DNA from: Sinomicrobium kalidii
GTDB taxonomy: Bacteria > Bacteroidota > Bacteroidia > Flavobacteriales > Flavobacteriaceae
DNA length: 64,000 bases
Reading direction: 5' to 3'
Assembly (NCBI RefSeq): GCF_021183825.1
Contig: NZ_CP089211.1
Span: 2,914,001-2,978,000 of the forward strand
Shown: in pieces, positions 54,923 to 62,841 of the stretch
Layout of the letters: every line of letters starts with the position of its first letter
How positions within the stretch are numbered: position 1 is the stretch's first letter
The notes under the pieces: generated by a model
The model's database searches: none
The model's input: the letters and a program-made list of their open reading frames with translations, nothing else
Told to the model about the DNA's origin: nothing
Translations under genes and position numbers: made by a program

Positions 54923-56734
54923 ATGAAAATAAAATATATAATCACATTATTTGCCATAGCATTAATGAGTTCCTGCGACAAGGATTTCATGAACCCCGAT
55001 TCGCTCTCTACATTCGATAAAGATTATATTTATTCCAATGTGGACGATGCGAGAAATGGTGTAAACTCCATATACTCACACTTTAATCAGGATGCTTTCC
55101 GGTCCAGGCTGTCCAACAACATGACCGGAAATACCGATATTGAACACCAGTCCGGATGGACCAGCAATGGCGATCGTTACCAGATATGGAACCTCGATGC
55201 CCTGGACAGTAACCGCGACCTGAACATTGTATGGACCTATGCATACCGGGCCATCAGGGATGCCAATATAGCTATCGACGGCATTACCAACAGTGATGTA
55301 TTGGTCAATGGCGACGATACCGATATACAAACCATGATGCAGCTTTTAGGAGAGGCCTACACCCTGAGGGCCTACTGGTACAGTATGCTCATCTATTATT
55401 TTGGGGATGTACCCTATGTGACCGAAGCCCCCGTAGCCGGTCAGGATTTTAACCTTCCCAAAACAGACAGGAACGAGATACTCAGTGGTGAAATAGAGGC
55501 ATTGATGAATGTTGAAGAGGATATGCGCTGGGCCGATGAAACCCGGTACGGCATAGAGCAGGTCAACAGGGAATACACCCTGGGGATGATCGCCCGGCTG
55601 GCCCTGCAAAGAGGAGGCTATTTCCTGAAACCCGACCTTACCCAGGACCGGAAAAGCGATTACCTGGAATATTACCAGATTGCCCGCGATTATACTAAGA
55701 AACTGATCGACCTCAAGGACCGCCCGCTACCGGAAGATTTCAGGCAGGTGTTCCTTAATCAGTGTAAGTTTATTTCCCCGCTCAACGAAGACATCCTTTT
55801 TGAAGTGCCTTTTCCCATGGGTAGCGGAGATGTGGCATGGAATATTGGTATAAGAGTGGAGGGAGGCACCGATGCCCTGCACGATTACGGCTCCGGAGGT
55901 AACTATATGGCCATGCCTGTAACCTACTATATGTCTTTTGATTCTGATGACAAAAGACGTGAAGTGACCTGCGGGTTATACATGATAACTAAAGAATTTA
56001 CAATCGATTTTGTAAATAGTCCCATGAATATTTCACAGGGAAAATGGAGCCGTCACTTTCTGTCCGAACCTCCCGGGCCATCTACGGCCAAGGGAACCGG
56101 TATTAACTGGCCGATGATGCGCTATCCCGATGTACTCCTGATGTTCGCAGAGGCCGAAAATGAACTGAACGGCCCCACCGCCGCCGCACAGGAGGCATTG
56201 AAAAGAGTGCGTCAAAGGGCCTTTGCTCCCGAAGTCTGGACGGAAAAAGTAGATAACTATGTAGCACAGGCCGCCGCTTCCAAAACTGCTTTTTTCGATG
56301 CTATTGTAGACGAAAGGGCCTGGGAGTTCGGTGGAGAGATGATCCGGAAGTACGAACTGATCCGCTGGGGGATTTATGCCGAAAAAGTACAGGAAACCGT
56401 AGAAGGTTTAAAGAAAATGGCCGGCGATGCCAATAACGGAACAGGTGACGGACCGGATTATATGTACTGGAAAGTGAACGAAAGTGGTGATTTTGAAGTA
56501 TTGAATCCCGATTTTAAGGTAGTGGCCCCGCCGGACGACACCTGGAACCGTACCGCATTTTTACTGGACCTTCATGACGATACCACCACCTATGACGAGT
56601 GGATCACAAGAGACTGGGAAAATTATATCAACGGACCCGCCGGCTCAGGCGTGGTGCGCTATATATTCCCCATACCGAATGAAGCGATAGAAAATAGCCG
56701 GGGAACACTGAGCAATAACGGTTATGGATTTTAA
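54923..56734 (+). CDS. SusD/RagB-type glycan-binding lipoprotein
   Basis: This is the surface lipoprotein lid of the SusC transporter. I choose the ATG at 54923 because MKIKYIITLFAIALMSSC gives a clean lipoprotein signal; an in-frame ATG at 54902 adds seven residues. The 603-residue protein has the N-terminal SusD-like helical region (DDARNGVNSIYSHF, AYTLRAYWYSMLIYYFGDVPYV) and the C-terminal part with RYPDVLLMFAEAENELNG and DERAWEFGGEMIRKYELIRW. The 28-bp gap to susC indicates one transcript. Confidence 0.95.
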   Translation: MKIKYIITLFAIALMSSCDKDFMNPDSLSTFDKDYIYSNVDDARNGVNSIYSHFNQDAFRSRLSNNMTGNTDIEHQSGWTSNGDRYQIWNLDALDSNRDLNIVWTYAYRAIRDANIAIDGITNSDVLVNGDDTDIQTMMQLLGEAYTLRAYWYSMLIYYFGDVPYVTEAPVAGQDFNLPKTDRNEILSGEIEALMNVEEDMRWADETRYGIEQVNREYTLGMIARLALQRGGYFLKPDLTQDRKSDYLEYYQIARDYTKKLIDLKDRPLPEDFRQVFLNQCKFISPLNEDILFEVPFPMGSGDVAWNIGIRVEGGTDALHDYGSGGNYMAMPVTYYMSFDSDDKRREVTCGLYMITKEFTIDFVNSPMNISQGKWSRHFLSEPPGPSTAKGTGINWPMMRYPDVLLMFAEAENELNGPTAAAQEALKRVRQRAFAPEVWTEKVDNYVAQAAASKTAFFDAIVDERAWEFGGEMIRKYELIRWGIYAEKVQETVEGLKKMAGDANNGTGDGPDYMYWKVNESGDFEVLNPDFKVVAPPDDTWNRTAFLLDLHDDTTTYDEWITRDWENYINGPAGSGVVRYIFPIPNEAIENSRGTLSNNGYGF

Positions 56735-56756
56735 TCAACCCTTTAAACTGAAACCA

Positions 56757-58406
56757 ATGAAAACAGATAATAGCATTTTTAACTTAAAGACGCTGTTCTT
56801 GCTGGGAATAGGAGTCCTGCTTTTCCATGCGTGCAGCGACGACGATAAGGCATCATTCGAGCAAACCAGGCTGTTCCGCCCGGTTCTTAACGAACCCCTC
56901 TATGCAGAAGGGAATACCATTATTGCGGATATGGGAAACCTCAAGGAAGCTATCGGGTATACCCTTGAGGTGAGCCGCGATACCTTTGCTACCGTAGAAT
57001 ATACTATAGAGACCGATACCGGTTATGTGGAGATCAATAAAGACCTTACCGGCCAGGAACTGTTCTGGAATACCCTTTACCAGGTACGGGCCACGGCACA
57101 TGCCTCAGATCCGGAATACGACAGCAAGGTGTCTGATCTGGGAAATGTAAAAACAGAGCGTTTCCCCTCCATTCTGAATATCCCTGAAACCTATGATGTC
57201 ACCGATGTAGCGGCCAGGGTAACCTGGACGGTAGCTGGATCGCCCGTAACGGGGATAAAGGTATTTGCACCGGATGATCTTTACCTGGAAGACCCGCTCT
57301 TTGATGAAGTCGCTGTCCCGGAAGAAGGACGGGAAACAGGAGAAGCCATTGTGGAGGGGCTGGAGCCCGAAACCGAATACCAGGTAGCGATCTACAGCGA
57401 CGAAGAACTCCGGGGATGGGTCAACTATACCACCAGGGAAGCCTTGCCTTCCGGTGAAAATGTAATTGACCTCCGGGAAAGCGATGACCCCATGGTCCTG
57501 GGCGAAACCCTGCAGACCGCCGCCGATGGAAGTATAATCCTGCTTAAAAGGGGAATGGTCTACGATATGTCCCAGCCCCCCTTACTGGAAAGATCTGTTG
57601 AAATTCGCGGAGGCTACGGTTTTGTCCCTGAGTTGCCAACAATTGAAATGGGGCACCATAAAGGTTTTGATATTGCTGATACCGGTGTGGAATCTGTAGT
57701 ATTTAATGGAGTGGCCATAAAAGGCCCATTCGATGGTTCTTTCCTGTTCTATCTTAACAGTAACGGAACTTTAGGGGAATTACGCTATGAGAATTGTAAA
57801 ATAGGTCCGCTTAGGGGAGGTGTGCGAACTAAAGACGGAGCAGGAACTATTGATAAAATTACAATGAACAATATCGTAGTGGATAGCCTGGAGAGTTATA
57901 ATCTAATTTATATGGAAAAATCGGACTGGACTATAGGGGATATTCATATTTCAAATTCAACTTTTTCTAATATAGGAAGCAGTTTTATAAGAAGTAATAG
58001 TGTTAATGATACCCGTTCAATAATAGTGGAATCCTCAACCTTTTACGAAGTTGCACACAGCGGAAGGAACATTTTCGATTGGGGCCAGGACGGGGTCAAT
58101 GTCACCGACGGTATTGTGTTACGTAACAATATATGGGGGCGTGGCTGGAACACGGCCGGTGAGGAAGATTACGGTATCAAAGGGTTTAATGGTCTTGAGA
58201 ATACAAGTTTCACTCTGGAAAATAACTGGGGCACGGAAGATCTGGATATTTATTCCAATGAGATCCCCGGGTTTCCGAATTTCACTTATGGCGGTCCCTC
58301 CGAAGACCTTTGGGTTGCCCCCGATAATAGTGACTTTAATTTTGGAGATTCGAGTTTCTCCGGGAAGTACAATGCCGGTGACCCGCGCTGGAGAGCGGAA
58401 CTCTGA
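56757..58406 (+). CDS. DUF4957/DUF5123-like beta-helix lipoprotein of the pectin locus
   Basis: The 549-residue protein starts at 56757, after the susD stop, with a signal ending in the lipobox FHAC. An N-terminal part with fibronectin-III-like repeats (TLEVSRDTFATVEY, TWTVAGSPVTGIKVF) is followed by a right-handed beta-helix (PTIEMGHHKGFDIADT onward, with NNIVVDSLESYNLIYM). This matches DUF4957/DUF5123 proteins that accompany SusCD in pectin loci and are thought to bind pectin at the cell surface. No lyase active site is evident. Confidence 0.8.
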   Translation: MKTDNSIFNLKTLFLLGIGVLLFHACSDDDKASFEQTRLFRPVLNEPLYAEGNTIIADMGNLKEAIGYTLEVSRDTFATVEYTIETDTGYVEINKDLTGQELFWNTLYQVRATAHASDPEYDSKVSDLGNVKTERFPSILNIPETYDVTDVAARVTWTVAGSPVTGIKVFAPDDLYLEDPLFDEVAVPEEGRETGEAIVEGLEPETEYQVAIYSDEELRGWVNYTTREALPSGENVIDLRESDDPMVLGETLQTAADGSIILLKRGMVYDMSQPPLLERSVEIRGGYGFVPELPTIEMGHHKGFDIADTGVESVVFNGVAIKGPFDGSFLFYLNSNGTLGELRYENCKIGPLRGGVRTKDGAGTIDKITMNNIVVDSLESYNLIYMEKSDWTIGDIHISNSTFSNIGSSFIRSNSVNDTRSIIVESSTFYEVAHSGRNIFDWGQDGVNVTDGIVLRNNIWGRGWNTAGEEDYGIKGFNGLENTSFTLENNWGTEDLDIYSNEIPGFPNFTYGGPSEDLWVAPDNSDFNFGDSSFSGKYNAGDPRWRAEL

Positions 58407-58478
58407 TCCCGTGGATATAAGGGGGCGGTTAACCGGATTTAACGACCAAAAATCTTTACGCTAATAAACTTAAATTCA

Positions 58479-58657
58479 AGTGCATGGCAAAATTAAAACA
58501 GTTTCTCAGGCTTTGCCGGAACATCAATTTTACCCTTTCCATTTCGACCGGGCTCAATGCATCGCCTGAAAGGAGTCTGATTTTCCTCGATTTCTCCCTT
58601 TAGGGTCGGGGTACAAAATCGAGGAAAATCAGGCGGAATTGAATTTTGCCATGCACT
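58479..58657. mobile_element. MITE-like element, copy 3 (diverged ends)
   Basis: AGTGCATGGCAAAATT (58479-58494) and its complement (58642-58657) form 16-bp inverted ends that differ from copies 1 and 2 (GTGCATGG versus GTACATGA). Inside, CTGATTTTCCTCGATTT and AAATCGAGGAAAATCAG pair perfectly over 17 bp around CCCTTTAGGG. A block around GGGCTCAATGCATCGCC is shared, inverted, with copy 1. No clean target duplication is visible. It fills most of the gap between the DUF5123-like gene and the first pectate lyase. Confidence 0.78.
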
Positions 58658-58697
58658 AAACCATTAAATTGAATATTAACCCCGAAAAAGGAATGAA

Positions 58698-60194
58698 ATG
58701 AAGATCAGGAATTATATCATAATGGCTGTGACCGGACTGGTCCTGGCCTGCAGTGCTGAAGATGCGACGGGTATCGGCAATAATGACGATCCCGCCGGAG
58801 AGAACGGAGACCAGGAAGAGGTTACGGAAGATCCCGTACAGGTCGAAGAAGAAGCCTATGCCTTTCCCGGGGCCGAAGGCTTTGGCCGTAATACAACCGG
58901 AGGCAGGGGAGGAAAAGTACTGTTCGTAACCAATTTGAACGACAGCGGTGAAGGCAGCTTTAGGGCCGCTGTGAATGAAAGCGGCCCCCGTTACATCTTA
59001 TTTAAGGTGTCGGGAAATATCGAATTAAAGTCGAGGCTGAACATCAGCAACGGGAACCTGACCATTGCCGGACAGACAGCACCGGGCGACGGTATCTGCA
59101 TTAAGGACTACCCCGTGGTTATTGATGCCGATAATATAATTATCCGCTTTCTGAGGTTCAGGATGGGCGACGAAGCTGAACAGGAAGCCGATGCCCTGGA
59201 ATCGCGGTTTCATAAAAACATCATCATCGACCATTGTTCGCTGAGCTGGAGTACTGACGAAACGGCAACCTTTTATTCCAATGAAAATACCACCCTGCAA
59301 TGGTGCTTTATCACGGAAAGCCTGAGGAATTCCGTGCACGGTAAGGGAGCACATGGCTATGGCGGTATCTGGGGCGGTAAAAGGGCCTCTTTTCACCACA
59401 ACCTGCTGGCCCATCACGACAGCAGGAACCCGAGACTTGGCGAAAGAGCAGATGAGTCCTTTGCACTTACCGACCTGGTAGACCTCAGGAACAATGTGGT
59501 CTACAACTGGCAGGGCAACAGCGCCTACGGGGGCGAGGCCATGAATGTCAACATCGTGAACTGCTATTACAAACCCGGGCCGGCAACAACCAAGACCGAA
59601 CGCATCATTTCCATTGATAAGAGCAAAAATGAAGATTCGGAGGTTTATGATGTCTGGGGCAAGTTCTACATAGACGGTAATTATATGGAAGGAAGCGCAC
59701 GTGCCACCGATGATAATTGGGAATACGGTGTGTACAACCAGTTTCACCACAGTTACGGTGAAGTTCCGGACGAAGACAAAGCGGCCATGCGCCTGCCGGA
59801 ACCTCATGATATTGAAAATAATGTAACCACCCATTCCGCACAGGAAGCCTATGAAAAAGTGCTGGATTTCGGCGGAGCGTCATTGTCCAGGGATGCCGTG
59901 GATGCGCGGATAGCGGAGGAAGTCCGTACGGCCTCCTACACCTATGAAGGATCGAACGGAAGCACCAACGGGATTATTGATACCCAGGCCGATGTTGGCG
60001 GATGGCCCGCACTGGAAAGCCTGGACCCCGCCAGGGATACTTCCGGTGACGGGATGCCGGACGAATGGAAAGAGAAAATGAAACTGGACCCCGAAGCGGA
60101 TAACCCGAACGGAAATGAGTTGAGTACGGCATATGACAATATCGAAGTATATATGAACAGCTTGGTAGAAGCGATCACAGAAAACCAGAATTAA
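58698..60194 (+). CDS. Pectate lyase, polysaccharide lyase family 1 (first copy)
   Basis: This enzyme cleaves polygalacturonate by beta-elimination. The 498-residue lipoprotein has lipobox VLAC near residue 17 and an acidic linker to about residue 50. The PL1 beta-helix follows with AFPGAEGFGRNTTGGRGG, VTNLNDSGEGSFRAAV, IAGQTAPGDGI, the Ca-binding region DHCSLSWSTDETATFY and HGYGGIWGGKRASFHHN with HDSRNPRLG, whose Arg is the expected catalytic base. The C-terminus is dockerin-like only in a loose sense (DTSGDGMPDEWKEK, a Ca-binding motif). Confidence 0.93.
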   Translation: MKIRNYIIMAVTGLVLACSAEDATGIGNNDDPAGENGDQEEVTEDPVQVEEEAYAFPGAEGFGRNTTGGRGGKVLFVTNLNDSGEGSFRAAVNESGPRYILFKVSGNIELKSRLNISNGNLTIAGQTAPGDGICIKDYPVVIDADNIIIRFLRFRMGDEAEQEADALESRFHKNIIIDHCSLSWSTDETATFYSNENTTLQWCFITESLRNSVHGKGAHGYGGIWGGKRASFHHNLLAHHDSRNPRLGERADESFALTDLVDLRNNVVYNWQGNSAYGGEAMNVNIVNCYYKPGPATTKTERIISIDKSKNEDSEVYDVWGKFYIDGNYMEGSARATDDNWEYGVYNQFHHSYGEVPDEDKAAMRLPEPHDIENNVTTHSAQEAYEKVLDFGGASLSRDAVDARIAEEVRTASYTYEGSNGSTNGIIDTQADVGGWPALESLDPARDTSGDGMPDEWKEKMKLDPEADNPNGNELSTAYDNIEVYMNSLVEAITENQN

Positions 60195-60301
60195 AAAGAA
60201 CACAGGTAACGGAAATAAGACAGGAAAAACAAGAACAAAACCTGTACTGTCGCAAGTCTCAAGACCTGTTACAACTTTAAAAATCATTAAACCCCGAACA
60301 A

Positions 60302-61405
60302 ATGAAACTTTACTTCATATTTCTTTTCTCGATAATCTCTCTGATATCTTGCGAGACCTCAAGTACCGGAATAGGGGAGCAGGAATCCGTCTCAGAGGAC
60401 AAATCTACCGAAGAAACCCCGGACGAAGACCCCGGTAAAAGTCCTGAAGAAGAACCGGAATACGATTATGTAGTGGCAAAGGACAACAGCGGTGATTTTA
60501 CCTCGGTGCAGGAAGCATTCGATGCAATTCCCGATAATTCAGCCGAAAGAATTGCTGTTTATGTGAAAAACGGAACGTATGAGGAAGTAATTATGCTCGA
60601 CCAGAATAAAAATAACGTTTCCCTTATTGGCGAAAGTGTTGAGGGCGTTATTCTTACTTATGACAATTATAGCGGTAAGGAGAATCCGGATACCGGGGAA
60701 ACCTACGGAACGACCAACTCGGCCAGTTTTTTTATTTACGGGGAGAATTTTTACGCCCATAACATCACTTTTGAAAATGCTGCCGGCCCTGTAGGACAAG
60801 CACTGGCCATTTCCATCAGGGGCGATTACGGTGGAGATAAGGCCGTGTTTGATAACTGCAGGTTTTTGGGGCACCAGGATACACTGTTCGGTTCTGAAGG
60901 GAGGCAATATTTTAAGGATTGCTACATAGAAGGAACTACTGATTTTATTTTCGGAAGCTCAACGGCATTTTTCGACAACTGTCACCTGCATACCAAGGGA
61001 GGAAGTGCCATTACCGCAGCTTCTACCGAAGCATATGTAGCCTTCGGTTATGTGTTCAGTAATTGTAAGATCACAGGAACAAATAACCATATTACTACCC
61101 TGGGCCGTCCCTGGCGACCTTATGCGGCAGTCGCCTATTTAAACACTGAGATGTCTGCTTCCGTTAAACCCGAAGGGTGGGATAACTGGGGGAATGAAGA
61201 AAACGAAGAAACTGCCCGTTATGCGGAATATAATTCTACAGGAGACGGGGCAGCCCCCGGTCAGCGTGTAGCGTGGATAAAATTCCTGACTGACGAAGAA
61301 GCAAAGTTGTATACCGTGGAGAATGTATTGAAAACAACATATTCAGACCCGCCTGTGGTTGATAACTGGAATCCGCTGGAGCTTGTAGGGGCATACGACC
61401 ATTAA
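60302..61405 (+). CDS. Pectin methylesterase, carbohydrate esterase family 8
   Basis: This enzyme removes methyl groups from homogalacturonan so that the lyases can cut it. The 367-residue protein has a signal peptide with a lipobox (LISC near residue 17) and an acidic linker. The CE8 beta-helix has VAKDNSGDFTSVQEAFDAI, GQALAISI, FLGHQDTLFG with the first catalytic Asp, TTDFIFGSSTAFF with the second, and LGRPWRPYA with the conserved Arg and Trp. All CE8 key residues are present. Confidence 0.95.
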   Translation: MKLYFIFLFSIISLISCETSSTGIGEQESVSEDKSTEETPDEDPGKSPEEEPEYDYVVAKDNSGDFTSVQEAFDAIPDNSAERIAVYVKNGTYEEVIMLDQNKNNVSLIGESVEGVILTYDNYSGKENPDTGETYGTTNSASFFIYGENFYAHNITFENAAGPVGQALAISIRGDYGGDKAVFDNCRFLGHQDTLFGSEGRQYFKDCYIEGTTDFIFGSSTAFFDNCHLHTKGGSAITAASTEAYVAFGYVFSNCKITGTNNHITTLGRPWRPYAAVAYLNTEMSASVKPEGWDNWGNEENEETARYAEYNSTGDGAAPGQRVAWIKFLTDEEAKLYTVENVLKTTYSDPPVVDNWNPLELVGAYDH

Positions 61406-61431
61406 ACGCTTAACTTGACTAAAATGGATAT

Positions 61432-62760
61432 ATGCATGTAATTTCAGAATCGATAAAGACTGTTTTCCTGGTCGGGATGCTGCTGATGAGTTGTTGGCAA
61501 ACTAATGCCCAGCTACCGGCATTCCCCGGTGCCGAAGGTTTCGGCAGGTATGCCACCGGAGGTCGGGGCGGACTCGTATATGTCGTTACGAATCTGAATG
61601 ATTCCGGAGAGGGAAGTCTGCGAAAAGGGATTCTTAAAAAAGGTCCCCGCATTATTGTTTTTGCCGTTTCGGGTACCATTGCTTTAAAGTCAAAACTGGA
61701 TATTAACAACGGGGACCTGACCATTCTCGGGCAAACGGCCCCGGGAAAAGGGATTACCATTAAAGGATATCCCGTTAGTGTGAAAAGCGATAATGTAATA
61801 GTCAGGTACCTGCGTCTCAGAATGGGCGATAGCCACAAAATAGAAGGCGATGCCCTCGGGGGAAGAGGTGTGGAGCAGGTGATCATAGACCATTGTTCCA
61901 TAAGCTGGGCGATAGATGAAAACGTATCTTTTTACAGGAACAGGAACTTTACAATGCAGTGGTGTATTGTATCCGAAGCCCTGAACGCATCCGTACACCA
62001 CAAGGGGGAACATGGTTACGGCGGCATATGGGGTGGAATAAATGCCTCTTTTCACCATAACCTGATTGCAAGTAACAAAAGCCGGAACCCGCGTTTTAGC
62101 GGTTCGGGCAGCACAAAAAACCCGGAAGACGAATTTGTGGACTTCAGGAATAACGTTATTTTTAACTGGCAGATCAACAGTATTTACGGCGGGGAGCGGG
62201 GAACATACAATGTAGTGAACAATTATTTTAAACCCGGCCCCGCCACGGAAGCGTCAAAGAGGGAAAGGATCATTAATCCGTCCGAACCTTACGGGAAATT
62301 CTATGTTGACGGCAATTATATGGAGGGTTCCGCAAAGGTCTCTGCGAATAACTGGGATGGCGGTGTACAGTGCGATGATTATAAGGCCACGCGCCTGGTT
62401 AAGGAGGTCCCGGTGAACAACATCACCACCCAACCTGCGGAAGTGGCCTTCGGAAAGGTACTCGACGATGCCGGCGCCAGTATAAAAAGGGATGAGGTGG
62501 ACCGGAGGATTATCCGTGAAGTAAAAAACGGAAAGCCCGTCTTTGGAAATGGCATTATCGATTCCCAGGAAGATGTGGGCGGATGGCCGGAAATAAAAAC
62601 AGAAAGGATAAAGACAGATCGTGATAAAGACGGTATCCCCGACCGATGGGAAAAAGACCACGGACTGGACCCCGGTGAAAACGATGCGGATCAATATACG
62701 TTACACGAGGCTTATACGAATATCGAAGTATATGCGAATACGCTGATACCCGGTTCCTGA
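61432..62760 (+). CDS. Pectate lyase, polysaccharide lyase family 1 (second copy)
   Basis: The 442-residue PL1 enzyme is clearly homologous to the lyase at 58698 but without its acidic linker. The signal peptide could end at the lipobox LMSC or be cleaved after NAQ; the first residues of the mature enzyme are LPAFPGAEGFGRYATGGRGG. It shows ILGQTAPGKGI, DHCSISWAIDENVSFY, HGYGGIWGGINASFHHN and KSRNPRFSG, with the catalytic Arg in RNPR, and a C-terminal DKDGIPDRWEKDHGLDP motif like a Ca-binding loop. It starts 26 bp after the esterase. Confidence 0.93.
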   Translation: MHVISESIKTVFLVGMLLMSCWQTNAQLPAFPGAEGFGRYATGGRGGLVYVVTNLNDSGEGSLRKGILKKGPRIIVFAVSGTIALKSKLDINNGDLTILGQTAPGKGITIKGYPVSVKSDNVIVRYLRLRMGDSHKIEGDALGGRGVEQVIIDHCSISWAIDENVSFYRNRNFTMQWCIVSEALNASVHHKGEHGYGGIWGGINASFHHNLIASNKSRNPRFSGSGSTKNPEDEFVDFRNNVIFNWQINSIYGGERGTYNVVNNYFKPGPATEASKRERIINPSEPYGKFYVDGNYMEGSAKVSANNWDGGVQCDDYKATRLVKEVPVNNITTQPAEVAFGKVLDDAGASIKRDEVDRRIIREVKNGKPVFGNGIIDSQEDVGGWPEIKTERIKTDRDKDGIPDRWEKDHGLDPGENDADQYTLHEAYTNIEVYANTLIPGS

Positions 62761-62841
62761 TCTTGATATGATCGGGATCGGGAGCAGGGTTTTAAACCAC
62801 AAACCGACACCAGTAAAACAACTAATATAAATAACAGACAG

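Noticed and set aside
58466..58669. Target duplication around the third MITE
   Set aside because: TTAAATT occurs on both sides but not directly adjacent to the ends, so it is not convincing in this AT-rich setting.
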